Assembly: GCA_000995135.1 (NCBI GenBank)
Contig: LBWY01000005.1
Span: 1 to 37,114 of the forward strand
DNA length: 37,114 nucleotides
Reading direction: 5' to 3'
Source of the DNA: Parcubacteria group bacterium GW2011_GWE2_39_37
GTDB taxonomy: Bacteria > Patescibacteriota > Patescibacteriia > Patescibacteriales > GWE2-39-37
The position numbers were made by a program, and so were the translations under genes. The notes under the pieces were generated by a model, which worked only from the letters and a program-made list of their open reading frames with translations, made no database searches and had not been told where the DNA came from. How positions within the stretch are numbered: position 1 is the first letter of the stretch; the number at the start of each line of letters is the position of its first letter. Shown here in pieces: positions 9,030 through 17,038 of the stretch.

Positions 9030-9889
9030 ATTCCAAATACTCTTATTGCATTTCCGGAAGTAATTTTTTTCACATCTTCAATATCAATTTCTAATACTTC
9101 AGAAATTTTTTTTGCAACTAGCTCAACCATGTACGGCTCATTACGCTCACCCTTGTGTGGGACGGGAGTTAGATAAGGACAGTCAGTTTCCAAAACTATA
9201 TCCTCCAAGGAAATTTCTTTAATTAATCTAGAAAAATCATCTGTATAAGTGATTACACCATTAAGACCGATTTTGTAACCGAGTTCAATGAATTTTTTCG
9301 CGGTTTTATATCCTCCGACAAAGCTATGTACTATTCCCTTTTTCTCTACCGGATATTTTTTTAAAATTTCCAATAGGTCTGGATAAGCATCCCAGCAATG
9401 AAGCATAATCGGCTTATTAATCTCATTAGCTAATTGGATCGCTTTCAATAATACTTCTTGCTGTTGTTGTTTCAATTTTTCAACATCATCTCCTTCCTCA
9501 AAATGATGATAATCCAGACCAACCTCGCCAATAGCAACTACTTTTTCGTCTTTGGCAAGTTCTAAATATTTCTTATAATCAAATTCTTCACCACTGGTTT
9601 TAATTTCCGTTGCTTCCAGTTCACTGCTATCTTGATAAGATAAATTTTGTTTGCGCAGATGCAATGGGTGGATACCTATTACCGCCCAGACATTTTCAAA
9701 TCGATGTGCCATTTCCACTGCTCGCACACTGGTAGAATATTGTGACCCGACATTAACCACTCCAACTCCTTTTTCAAGAGATCTCTTTATTACTTCATCA
9801 GCATCTTCTTTATATGCATTAAAGTTTACGTGTGCATGAGTGTCTATGTATTTCATAAAATTAATTTTAGTTTTTTTGCTATCAACCAT
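9008..9889 (-). CDS. tatD: TatD family metal-dependent hydrolase / DNase
   Basis: TatD-type TIM-barrel hydrolase; family members are metal-dependent nucleases with roles in DNA quality control. The metal ligands are visible: DTHAHVNF (HxH), GEVGLDYH (Glu), MLHCWD and VHSFVGG (His), and LETDCPYLTP (Asp). The open frame gives 293 aa. The first 11 residues (MVDSKKTKINF) precede the family's usual start, so the ATG at 9856 (MKYIDTHAH) is equally likely; neither has a good SD. It converges on the stand-alone plus-strand gene, and its last codons are built into that gene's terminator. Confidence 0.92.
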   Translation of the reverse strand: MVDSKKTKINFMKYIDTHAHVNFNAYKEDADEVIKRSLEKGVGVVNVGSQYSTSVRAVEMAHRFENVWAVIGIHPLHLRKQNLSYQDSSELEATEIKTSGEEFDYKKYLELAKDEKVVAIGEVGLDYHHFEEGDDVEKLKQQQQEVLLKAIQLANEINKPIMLHCWDAYPDLLEILKKYPVEKKGIVHSFVGGYKTAKKFIELGYKIGLNGVITYTDDFSRLIKEISLEDIVLETDCPYLTPVPHKGERNEPYMVELVAKKISEVLEIDIEDVKKITSGNAIRVFGIKKESLL

Positions 9890-9916
9890 TATTCATTCCA
9901 TCTATTTATCTTTTTT

Positions 9917-10319
9917 CCGTGTCATCCTGAACTCGTTTCAGGATCAGGTTTAAAAATAGATAAAGCTTTAAAAATATTCACTGGTTAATCAAGCCAAAAA
10001 GATCATCCCAATTTTTATTAAATTGTTCAATCAAATTTATTTTCCACTGCCGGTGCCAATTCTTTAGTTGTTTTTCTCGATACAATGCCATGCTCACCTC
10101 GCCATAAGTCTCGTAGAAAACCAATTGTTTAACATCATGTCCCCTTGTAAACCCTTCTATTTCTCCATTGCGATGCTCATTCATTCTACGTACTAAATTA
10201 TTTGTCATTCCTATATACAATGCACCTTGGGGTCTATTTGTTAAAATATAAACATAATAGCTCTTGCCCTCCATATTACTTTAGCCACATGATCCTGAAA
10301 CGAGTTCAGGATGACACGG
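9917..10319. mobile_element. Candidate GIY-YIG element bounded by a perfect 30-bp inverted repeat
   Basis: The left end (9917-9946) begins CCGTGTCATCCTGAAC and the right end (10290-10319) is its exact reverse complement over 30 bases. Each end is itself a small palindrome (CCTGAA...TTCAGG). The 403-bp unit encloses only the GIY-YIG nuclease gene. A one-mismatch solo copy of the end lies at 3883-3910. No target-site duplication could be defined by eye. The unit resembles a REP-like repeat pair with its own nuclease; that it moves is inference. Confidence 0.5.
9978..10274 (-). CDS. GIY-YIG domain nuclease, small stand-alone form
   Basis: A 98-aa single-domain GIY-YIG endonuclease. The N-terminus KSYYVYILTNRPQGALYIGM carries the two tyrosine motifs (YVYIL and ALYIGMT). 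The conserved arginine follows in NLVRRMNEHR, the FYETY strand is present, and the Glu in ALYREKQLKNW lies at the metal-binding position. Such proteins (UPF0213/YhbQ type) are often encoded near repeats in reduced genomes; their substrate is unknown. It lies between tatD and the TsaC-like gene, inside a perfect inverted repeat, with nothing suggesting co-regulation with its neighbours. Confidence 0.92.
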   Translation of the reverse strand: MEGKSYYVYILTNRPQGALYIGMTNNLVRRMNEHRNGEIEGFTRGHDVKQLVFYETYGEVSMALYREKQLKNWHRQWKINLIEQFNKNWDDLFGLINQ

Positions 10320-10407
10320 TTGGAATTTTAATAATTTTCTTGACAATTCAGTGTTTAAAAAATTTAACAATTTTCACCTACATTCAAACAGATGATTTAA
10401 AAAGGTT

Positions 10408-11013
10408 TTATAGTTTTATTTTAACATCCCCTTCCCTAATAATTTTTATCTCCAACTCAGTCAGATCAACTATTGTCGAGCCTTTTGATTTTTTTAATTT
10501 GCCTGCGTCTAAGATTAAATCTGGCTGGTGTTTTTGATTGGTAAAATATTTTATTATCTCTTCAACCGTATGACTAGCGGGCAGCCCGGACAAGTTTGCA
10601 GAGGTTGAAATGATCGGCTTGCCTAATTTTTTTACCAGTGTCTGGGCTATGAGATTAGGAGAAATCCTGGTGCCACCGGTTTTGCCTTCCAGAACTTTTT
10701 GCTTTTCTTTTCGAACTGGCATTATTATGGAAAGTGGACCAGGCCAATGTTCTTTGATTAATTTTTTTGCAGCTGAATTAATCTCTAAATATTCTTGTGC
10801 CATCTTGACGCTGGAAACTAAAAAAAGCAAAGCCTTATCTCGCGGTTTGCTTTTGATCTTGTAAATCTTGTTTACTGCCCTGCTATTTGTGGCATCACAG
10901 CCAAGCCCATAAAAAGTTTCAGTGGGGTAGACGATTACTTTTCCTTTCTTTAGGTTATTGATGACTTCTTCAATGATTTTATCATTTGCTGCCTGTATTT
11001 TTATTATTTTCAT
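10408..11013 (-). CDS. tsaC: Threonylcarbamoyl-AMP synthase (TsaC/Sua5/YrdC family)
   Basis: Makes threonylcarbamoyl-AMP from threonine, bicarbonate and ATP, the first step of the t6A37 modification of ANN-decoding tRNAs. The 201-aa protein has the YrdC fold signatures: VYPTETFYGLGCDATN, the KPRDKALLFLV binding segment, WPGPLSIIMP, and the PIISTSANLSGLPAS region. It lacks the C-terminal Sua5 domain, so it is the short TsaC type. It follows cvpA by 47 bases on the same strand, apparently in an operon with metG. Confidence 0.92.
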   Translation of the reverse strand: MKIIKIQAANDKIIEEVINNLKKGKVIVYPTETFYGLGCDATNSRAVNKIYKIKSKPRDKALLFLVSSVKMAQEYLEINSAAKKLIKEHWPGPLSIIMPVRKEKQKVLEGKTGGTRISPNLIAQTLVKKLGKPIISTSANLSGLPASHTVEEIIKYFTNQKHQPDLILDAGKLKKSKGSTIVDLTELEIKIIREGDVKIKL

Positions 11014-11060
11014 ATTTTCAACCCTTACCCCAGTGTCTCCCTTTAAAAAGAAAACTGAAA

Positions 11061-11591
11061 CTAAGCTTTTATCATACTACCGAGCATTTTGATTTTTTTA
11101 AGCAGCTCAGGCAAAAATGGTTTTAAAATTTCAACAAACTTCAATAGATATGGGACGACCTTGGAATTTAAAGATAACTTCCCGAGTAATGTACCGACAA
11201 TCGGAAATCCCATAAAGATATAGAAAACAAAACCTAGCACAAAGCCGCCTAGCACTAGACCAAAAACTGCGCCAGCCAATCGATTGATGGTTTTTAGAAA
11301 AGGAATGATCGCCAAAAAATCGAATGCCTTATCAAGCATCAGAAAAGCGAATTTTACCAGACTACTGACCAAGATGAAGATTACCAGAAAAGTGATCAGC
11401 TTGCCTGCTGAATCATAACCGAAAAATAAATTCTTAAACCAGCCGGCAACCGTAACGTAATACATGCCAGCCACCCAGATTCCGATCAGCATTCCAAGCA
11501 AAGCTCCTATAGTCCGGATCAAGCCGAAAAACAATCCATAAGAAACGAAACCAGCGAGGATAATTATTAATCCGATGTCAAAAATTACCAT
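11061..11591 (-). CDS. cvpA: CvpA family membrane protein
   Basis: A 176-aa protein with four hydrophobic helices (about 3-23, 29-50, 65-90 and 103-130) and the CvpA layout: DIGLIIILAGFVSYGLFFGL at the start and the NRLAGAVFGLVLGGFVLGF segment typical of the family. In E. coli CvpA was found through colicin V production; a general envelope role is likely. The C-terminal 45 residues are amphipathic and Lys/Leu-rich. It starts 18 bases after the metG stop, so it is probably translated from the same mRNA. Confidence 0.85.
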   Translation of the reverse strand: MVIFDIGLIIILAGFVSYGLFFGLIRTIGALLGMLIGIWVAGMYYVTVAGWFKNLFFGYDSAGKLITFLVIFILVSSLVKFAFLMLDKAFDFLAIIPFLKTINRLAGAVFGLVLGGFVLGFVFYIFMGFPIVGTLLGKLSLNSKVVPYLLKFVEILKPFLPELLKKIKMLGSMIKA

Positions 11592-11609
11592 TTTGTTTAT
11601 TTTATATAA

Positions 11610-13031
11610 TTAAATTCTTGGGAATAATGATTCGCTTTTTGAAATTTGTGTCTGACTGAATTGTTTGATTATTTTCTCTGCTACCATTGGCATGAACGGT
11701 AGAAGCAGATAACTTATATTTAAAATATTCTGCGCAATCGGAGCAAGAACTTTTTTGATTTCTTCTTTTTCCTCCAGCTTCCATGGCTTATGTTCACTTA
11801 ACCATTCATCGCTTTCCGCAATTTTTCTCCAGATAATTTTCAATGCTTCATCTATATTGATCGCATTCATTTTTTCCAGAACCGTATCATATAATTCCTT
11901 GTCGCTATTTATTTTTAATTCTAATTCAATACTATTCTTTTCAAGCAGATTGGAAACACGTGCCACTAGATTGCCGAGGCCGTTGGCCAAGTCTGCATTA
12001 TATTTTTCATCCAAGTATTTCCAAGTGATGTCGCCGTCATTGCCAAAAGTCGTAGCGCTCATCAATAGATAACGAGTTCCATCGACACCATATTTTTTTA
12101 CCAAATCTTCCGGTGCAATGACATTGCCAAGTGACTTGCTCATTTTCTGTCCTTCTGAAAGAAAAAAACCATGAGTGAACAATTGCTTTTGAACAGGTAA
12201 ACCAAGTGAAAGAAGCATGGCCGGCCAAATAGTCGCATGGACACGCAAAATATCTTTACCGATCAACTGAACATCCGCCGGCCAAAATTCAGGCAATTCT
12301 CCTTCTTCTCCTTTCCACCCCAAACCAGTCAGATAATTCAAAAAGGCATCAGCCCAAACATAAATCGTATGGTCTTTATCCCAAGGCACAGGGATGCCCC
12401 ATTTAACTTTTTCCCGTGAAAAAGCGATATCTTTCAAGCCTTGTTGATTGTAAAAACTCAGCACTTCGTTTTTCTTTTCTACTGGATGAATCATCAATTC
12501 ATCATCCTGAATTTTTTTAAGTAATTCGTCCTGGTACTTTGAAAGCTTAAACATATAAGCTTCCTCGCTCATCCATTGCGGCACAGTCTTGTGATCGGAA
12601 CACTTGCCTTCTACCAAATCTTTTTCATTTTTAAATTGCTCACAGCCTTGGCAATATAAGCCTTCGTATTTAGCCTTGTAAATATCGCCTTTGGCGTACA
12701 TTACCTCCATCGCCCTTTGCACAGATCTTTTATGATCAGTCTCTGTAGTACGGATAAAGCGATCATTGGAAATATTTAATTCTTTCCAGGCTATTTGAAA
12801 ACTGTTTGCAACTTCATCCACAAATTTTTGCGGTTCCACGCCTGCTTCCCCTGCCTTCTCCGCAATCTTGGCGCCGTGCTCATCCGTACCGGTCAAAAAG
12901 AAAGTTTCTTCCCCGATCATCCGATGGAAGCGCGCCAAAACATCCGCTGCCACAGTAGTATAAGTATGTCCTAAATGCGGCTGCGCATTAACATAGTATA
13001 TTGGAGTAGTAATATAAAATTTATTTTTCAT
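11610..13031 (-). CDS. metG: Methionine-tRNA ligase
   Basis: Class I aminoacyl-tRNA synthetase that charges tRNA-Met. HLGH (residues 19-22, the HIGH motif) and KMSKSLGN are both present. A single zinc knuckle, YCQGCEQF with KCSDH, places it in the one-zinc MetG group. The C-terminal anticodon-binding helices follow, and the 473-aa protein lacks the C-terminal EMAP-like tRNA-binding domain, which is common in compact genomes. It heads the apparent metG-cvpA-tsaC group and lies 52 bases after rsmI on the same strand. Confidence 0.97.
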   Translation of the reverse strand: MKNKFYITTPIYYVNAQPHLGHTYTTVAADVLARFHRMIGEETFFLTGTDEHGAKIAEKAGEAGVEPQKFVDEVANSFQIAWKELNISNDRFIRTTETDHKRSVQRAMEVMYAKGDIYKAKYEGLYCQGCEQFKNEKDLVEGKCSDHKTVPQWMSEEAYMFKLSKYQDELLKKIQDDELMIHPVEKKNEVLSFYNQQGLKDIAFSREKVKWGIPVPWDKDHTIYVWADAFLNYLTGLGWKGEEGELPEFWPADVQLIGKDILRVHATIWPAMLLSLGLPVQKQLFTHGFFLSEGQKMSKSLGNVIAPEDLVKKYGVDGTRYLLMSATTFGNDGDITWKYLDEKYNADLANGLGNLVARVSNLLEKNSIELELKINSDKELYDTVLEKMNAINIDEALKIIWRKIAESDEWLSEHKPWKLEEKEEIKKVLAPIAQNILNISYLLLPFMPMVAEKIIKQFSQTQISKSESLFPRI

Positions 13032-13044
13032 GTTTCTTTTTTAT

Positions 13045-13067
13045 CACCTCTCATTTAGAAGGAGGTG
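13045..13067. repeat. Small palindrome between rsmI and metG
   Basis: CACCTC (13045-13050) and GAGGTG (13062-13067) form a short hairpin without a U tract. It resembles the other small intergenic palindromes here and is probably part of that repeat population. Confidence 0.4.
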
Positions 13068-13083
13068 GGTTAAATACAATTTT

Positions 13084-13872
13084 TTATTTCCCAACAATCA
13101 CAACAAACTCGCCTTTTTGGTCGTTCTCGTTTGATTTTATTTTTTCTATGATACTATCCAATTCTCCACGATAAACAGTCTCAAACATTTTTGATATTTC
13201 TCTGCAGACGACAACGGAAGTCAAGTGGATAGGTTTTTTTTCTTCTTTGAATTTTTTTCTTTTCTTCTTACTTGCAGACTCAAATTCTTCTGCCTCCGCA
13301 ACCTCTCCTTCTTCTGGGCTCAAAACTCCAGAAGCTTCATTCAAAGCTTTTAACTCTTCCAAAAATTTGATGATGCGATGCTTGGATTCATAAACCACCA
13401 CCGGGTATTCGCTTTGTAAAATCTTCTTTAAAAAAGTTTGGCGGCCTTTTTTATGAGGTGGAAATCCGAGAAAAAAGAATTTATCGGCAGAAATCCCGGA
13501 AATCGATAACGCGGCAGTAACCGCAGAAGCACCCGGTACCGATTCGATTTTAACATCTTCGCCGAATTCTTCAATCACTTTTTGCACGAGCATTCCACCA
13601 GGGTCAGAAATCCCAGGAGTGCCGGCATCAGTAACTAATGCCAAATTCTTACCTTCTGCCAACAAGCTGATTATATATTCTACCTTCTGTAAATTTGAAT
13701 GTTGATGGTATGAAATAAGCGGAGTATTGATATTGTAATGATTCAATAGGTTCTTAGTGACCCGAGTATCTTCGCATAAAACAAAATCGACCTCACCGAG
13801 AATGCGCATTGCCCGCATAGTGAGATCTTCCAGGTTACCGATAGGAGTGGCGACGATATACAAAGTAGACAT
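13084..13872 (-). CDS. rsmI: 16S rRNA 2'-O-ribose C1402 methyltransferase
   Basis: RsmI methylates C1402 of 16S rRNA using S-adenosylmethionine. The 262-aa protein has the family motifs in order: VATPIGNLEDLTMRA, CEDTRVTKNLL, SYHQHSN, LVTDAGTPGISDPG, and the PGASAVTAALSISG region. Between about residues 178 and 215 there is a low-complexity Glu/Lys insert (EEGEVAEAEEFESASKKKRKK) not typical of the family; it is probably a disordered surface loop. It precedes metG on the same strand. Confidence 0.95.
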   Translation of the reverse strand: MSTLYIVATPIGNLEDLTMRAMRILGEVDFVLCEDTRVTKNLLNHYNINTPLISYHQHSNLQKVEYIISLLAEGKNLALVTDAGTPGISDPGGMLVQKVIEEFGEDVKIESVPGASAVTAALSISGISADKFFFLGFPPHKKGRQTFLKKILQSEYPVVVYESKHRIIKFLEELKALNEASGVLSPEEGEVAEAEEFESASKKKRKKFKEEKKPIHLTSVVVCREISKMFETVYRGELDSIIEKIKSNENDQKGEFVVIVGK

Positions 13873-13891
13873 AAATTAATTCCAACCCTCA

Positions 13892-14064
13892 GTCATCCCG
13901 AATCCCTTCAGGGTGAGGGATCTCGGAGTGAGGTAAAAAACAAAATTATAAATTTTAATTTAAAAAATATCAAAATTTAAATTATTCAAACAACTTTTAC
14001 TTTTAATATTATGTATGCTTCTATCCGAGATCCCTCCTCGTCTGCTGACTCGTTCGGGATGACA
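13892..14064. repeat. MITE-like paired palindromic repeat C (rsmI upstream)
   Basis: The left arm (13892-13926) runs from GTCATCCCGAATCC to GGGATCTCGG. The right arm (about 14025-14064) runs from CCGAGATCCCTCC to CGTTCGGGATGACA, inverted. About 98 A/T-rich bases separate them, much as in unit B. The two right arms share CTCCTCG and CTGCTGACTCGT. It fills the gap between rsmI and the 548-aa membrane protein gene. Confidence 0.75.
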
Positions 14065-14089
14065 TAAAAAAACAATTGACGCTATAATT

Positions 14090-15736
14090 TTACTGATTGA
14101 TATCTTCCTTTCTTTCCTTGACATACTTGGTCCATTCTTCAGCTATTTCCACAAAAATCTTGAATGGCGCTTCAATGATGAAATCTAAAATAAATACCAA
14201 GACATTCAATCGTGAGAATTTTTGTGATAACCATTTACCGACTGCGATTATCGGAATATAGAAAAAATCGATTATAAACACGATGAAATTCTCTTTCGGC
14301 TCGATGACAAAGAGTTCACGGACTCTTTTTCTGATACGAATACTGAAAAAGCTGATCAATGCCAAGAAAAACAAGAATATTACTATGCTGATAATGTTAA
14401 AGTTCAACTGATTGAGGGCCCAGACGACGAACCCGAAGGAAAGGAAAAAGGTGATCGTGTAAACCGTGTTGAAAAAAATAGTCTTAGCCTTACTGCGTTT
14501 GGCCGGCGGACGAAGAGTGATCGGTTCTTTACGTGCTTTTTCAACAAAAGTGATCTCTTCGATCCCTTCGATAATTTTTGCCGTATTTGCATCGCCCGGT
14601 AATTTTGTAAACAGGATTATAAGGAAAAGCAATAAAGGAGGGAATGAAACGTTGATAGCTAGGGATAAATTATTTATCGTTTCCCCGAGCAGATTTGCAA
14701 TCGGAATTTCCAAGATCAGGATCAAGATCATTTTGGTGATGAACAAATACAGGATACTGCGAATGGCAGCCCGCCAAAGTTTTGCCCTGGTGGTTTTATA
14801 CCGTTTATTGCAAACCATCTTGATATTTCTTGGAAAAGCTTTCGGGTCTTTTCTAAAATCTTCATAGGTAGCCGCAGGATCCTTGGCGATCACCTCAGTC
14901 AAAATGCTGAAATAAACAGTGTAGCGGTTGATGATCTTGTTCAGTTGCCCACTGATCGGATGATTGATCTGGAAATTGATTGCATTGTTTATCTCGATTA
15001 TGTTTTTTGCGACTTGCCCCGCCTCTTCATCCCCGGCTTCATGCCAATTGCTGATAAAGTATTTGAAAAGAATCAAGCTGACCATCGCGCGGTCGGCTTT
15101 GAAATAGTTTCGATGGATGCCGATATAAATCTGTATCTCCCTATCTTTGGCATAAGGAGACCCATCAGGAAGTTTGATGGCTTTTGATAAAGAATCATAT
15201 AAATTTGCGACAATCACCTGGTTAATCTTGTTGCGACCCAGTCTTTCTTCGATATCACATGCAGCCAAAGAGATGATCCAATTTACTATCTCTTTCTTGT
15301 TTTCATAACTATCAGGTATGCTGGCTTGGCAATATTTTTTCAATTTGAAATATTTATTGATCACCGCACCTATTTCTCCGATTTTTGATTCTAATATCTG
15401 ATTGTTTGGCAAATAGCCGGCACGGATCAACTCAATCAATAAATGTCTGGCAATTTCAGTGCCATCCTTTGACATTTCTATGTTGATCTGGCGTTTGAGA
15501 ATTCTATCAATCGCGTTTTTATGCAGAAGATGTTCCTCGGTATCATCTACCGTATTACGTATTTTTTCGTAATAAAAAGCGAACTTGGAAATAACATCCG
15601 AAACCCTGATTCTTGGTTCATCATCTAATATCGGCCCTTTATGCTGTTCAGCATAAATAGTCTGAAAAAGCTTTTTAGCATCTTCATTCGGAGTAAATCT
15701 GGCAGTTTCTTTTTGGCTTAGATTAGGGTTAATCAT
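14090..15736 (-). CDS. Large hypothetical membrane protein
   Basis: A 548-aa protein with a soluble, mostly helical N-terminal part (residues 1-320) and about five membrane segments near 328-350, 361-378, 420-441, 447-466 and 484-500. The N-terminal part is charged and mixed alpha-helical, with no motif I can name. A basic loop (RPPAKRSKAK) lies between membrane segments 2 and 3. It has no same-strand neighbour within 100 bases except the small Cys-rich ORF upstream. It may be a lineage-specific envelope protein; the function is unknown. Confidence 0.85.
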   Translation of the reverse strand: MINPNLSQKETARFTPNEDAKKLFQTIYAEQHKGPILDDEPRIRVSDVISKFAFYYEKIRNTVDDTEEHLLHKNAIDRILKRQINIEMSKDGTEIARHLLIELIRAGYLPNNQILESKIGEIGAVINKYFKLKKYCQASIPDSYENKKEIVNWIISLAACDIEERLGRNKINQVIVANLYDSLSKAIKLPDGSPYAKDREIQIYIGIHRNYFKADRAMVSLILFKYFISNWHEAGDEEAGQVAKNIIEINNAINFQINHPISGQLNKIINRYTVYFSILTEVIAKDPAATYEDFRKDPKAFPRNIKMVCNKRYKTTRAKLWRAAIRSILYLFITKMILILILEIPIANLLGETINNLSLAINVSFPPLLLFLIILFTKLPGDANTAKIIEGIEEITFVEKARKEPITLRPPAKRSKAKTIFFNTVYTITFFLSFGFVVWALNQLNFNIISIVIFLFFLALISFFSIRIRKRVRELFVIEPKENFIVFIIDFFYIPIIAVGKWLSQKFSRLNVLVFILDFIIEAPFKIFVEIAEEWTKYVKERKEDINQ

Positions 15737-15832
15737 AAAATAAATAATTCTTCTGTTATTTTTCTTACAGAAAAAATAGCCTTTGAGGCATTATTAATAT
15801 AAATTATAGCATAATTTTAAGCTAAAATCAAT

Positions 15833-15858
15833 AAAAAAAGCGGGGGTAATTCCCGCTT
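15833..15858 (-). terminator. Terminator of the 56-aa Cys-rich gene
   Basis: On the minus strand the stem AAGCGGG / CCCGCTT (15852-15858 and 15838-15844) has a 7-nt loop and is followed by a U tract (A's at 15833-15839). The stop codon of the small gene overlaps the stem base. Confidence 0.85.
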
Positions 15859-16027
15859 ACTGCACTTGTGTTTTGCCGAGCAACACCAGAGATTGTGGCA
15901 TGCCACTCTGGCATGTTGTAACACATTGCAGGATATGGTCTGGGTTTATTGATCCAGGGCAAAGACACAAAATTCCGAAGTCTTCACAGCCGATTGCAAC
16001 AGTCTCTTCTTGATTTAGAATTTCCAT
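15857..16027 (-). CDS. 56-aa cysteine-rich small protein
   Basis: The frame starts at ATG 16027, five bases after a strong AGGGGGA ribosome binding site, and ends TAA at 15857-15859 inside an intrinsic terminator. The peptide starts MEILNQEETVAIGCEDFGIL and has five cysteines (14, 21, 23, 35, 39), including CLC and CVTTC. There is no signal peptide or membrane helix. The spacing could suit a metal or Fe-S site or a small disulfide fold; this is inference. Most neighbours have weak ribosome sites, so this strong one with its own terminator argues for a real, well-translated gene. Family unknown. Confidence 0.65.
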   Translation of the reverse strand: MEILNQEETVAIGCEDFGILCLCPGSINPDHILQCVTTCQSGMPQSLVLLGKTQVQ

Positions 16028-16061
16028 AATTCCCCCTGTTCATTTTTGAAAAGGCCGAAAG

Positions 16062-16097
16062 TAAAAAAAATAGATTAGCCTTGTGAGCTAATCTATT
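16062..16097 (-). terminator. Terminator at the end of the 152-aa gene
   Basis: On the minus strand an 11-bp stem AATAGATTAGC / GCTAATCTATT with a 7-nt loop is followed by a U tract (A's at 16062-16070). The stop codon and last codons (Lys-Ile-Asp) of the gene are part of the stem. Confidence 0.85.
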
Positions 16098-16546
16098 TTC
16101 ATTGAATTTAAAATATAATTTTTCATTTCCTCTGACCACTTCCCCTTCCACTCTTTCGGTAAATCATTCCAAAATTTTAAAGCATAGACCTTGTCGTCCG
16201 TCTCCCCTTTCTTTTCAAAACCTGGCTCTTCTTTATACTTATCTTTATCGTACACCCTTATTACCAATGGTTTAGCGTAATCAGGGACCTCCTGTTTGTA
16301 TGACTTATCTGTGGTTGGGACAAATATCTCTATATCTTTATAGCCATCCCCCTGCTTGCTCTGGGTCTGAAAATATTGGAATTCTGCCGGTAAACTCAAA
16401 GTAAAGCCTAGATTCTCGTTACTGTAATTATAAACTCCATTTTGTACGACATCCATCGGCTTTGGCGCTCTAAAAACCCAAAAAAGACCAATTATTAAAA
16501 ATAGGGCCAAAACTCCGCTAATAATATAAATCAATTTTTTGTTCAT
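16088..16546 (-). CDS. Hypothetical exported or membrane-anchored protein
   Basis: A 152-aa protein with an N-terminal membrane helix (about 5-25, LIYIISGVLALFLIIGLFWV) and an extracytoplasmic domain of about 120 residues. The domain begins YNYSNENLGFTLSLPAEFQY, a phrase seen in many surface proteins of this group that resembles the start of PsbP-like or lipoprotein-type beta domains ('y.n..lGf.l.lP..w'). There is no lipobox cysteine. It is terminated by its own hairpin and has no close operon partner. Precise function unknown. Confidence 0.8.
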   Translation of the reverse strand: MNKKLIYIISGVLALFLIIGLFWVFRAPKPMDVVQNGVYNYSNENLGFTLSLPAEFQYFQTQSKQGDGYKDIEIFVPTTDKSYKQEVPDYAKPLVIRVYDKDKYKEEPGFEKKGETDDKVYALKFWNDLPKEWKGKWSEEMKNYILNSMKID

Positions 16547-16627
16547 AGCTGTGTTAATTCTTTAATTATTCTTTTTCTATAATAAAGGTGAAAATTGAAT
16601 TTGTAAAGTCCCCTCTAATCTGCCAGC

Positions 16628-16858
16628 CTAAATTTTAAAGAATTTTTCAATGTCTTTCTTCACACTGAAAAATTTATAAGCCAGATAAAAAAACATATAG
16701 GCTACCAAAATGATGAAGGTGCCAAGCGCTAAACGGACCATAATGTCTGGCCCCCAAACAATTATTACGCCCAACAGTAACAGCATGATACCGGTTGAGG
16801 TTAAAGTACAGATAACGCCATTAAATTTGTTCTTAATTTGTTTCGCAAAATTGATCAT
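16628..16858 (-). CDS. Small two-helix membrane protein
   Basis: I chose the ATG at 16858 (MINFAKQIKNKF), giving 76 aa; an upstream in-frame ATG at 16897 would add 13 residues. Neither has a good SD. Two hydrophobic helices (about 18-38 and 42-64) are joined by WGPDIMVRL, and the C-terminus is basic (KFFSVKKDIEKFFKI). The layout is like many small inner-membrane proteins of unknown role. It lies downstream of gyrA, behind that gene's terminator, on the same strand. Confidence 0.6.
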   Translation of the reverse strand: MINFAKQIKNKFNGVICTLTSTGIMLLLLGVIIVWGPDIMVRLALGTFIILVAYMFFYLAYKFFSVKKDIEKFFKI

Positions 16859-16952
16859 AGATTTATTTTTAATTATTTGTTTAATATATAATACCATTTT
16901 ATTAAAAAAATTACCAAGAATATCTTTGAGATTAAAACGAACCTCACCCCAG

Positions 16953-16975
16953 CCCTCTCCTTCTAAAGGAGAGGG
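16953..16975. repeat. CCCTCTCC palindrome
   Basis: CCCTCTCC (16953-16960), a 7-nt loop, then GGAGAGGG (16968-16975), preceded by CCTCACCCCAG. It is a third type of small palindromic intergenic repeat and lies directly beside the gyrA terminator. Confidence 0.6.
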
Positions 16976-16977
16976 AG

Positions 16978-17010
16978 TAAAAAAAATACCGCGGGCAAGC
17001 CGCGGTATTT
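16978..17010 (-). terminator. gyrA terminator
   Basis: An 11-bp stem AAATACCGCGG / CCGCGGTATTT (16984-16994 and 17000-17010) with loop GCAAG is followed on the minus strand by a U tract of about eight. It lies 28 bases after the gyrA stop, with a heptad repeat in between. Confidence 0.9.
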
Positions 17011-17038
17011 AATTCGTAATTGTTAATTGATAATTGAC
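17011..17038. repeat. Heptanucleotide repeat abutting the gyrA stop codon
   Basis: Four consecutive units, AATTCGT, AATTGTT, AATTGAT and AATTGAC, end exactly at the gyrA stop codon (17039-17041). The units match those in the 3' end of atpB. Confidence 0.7.
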
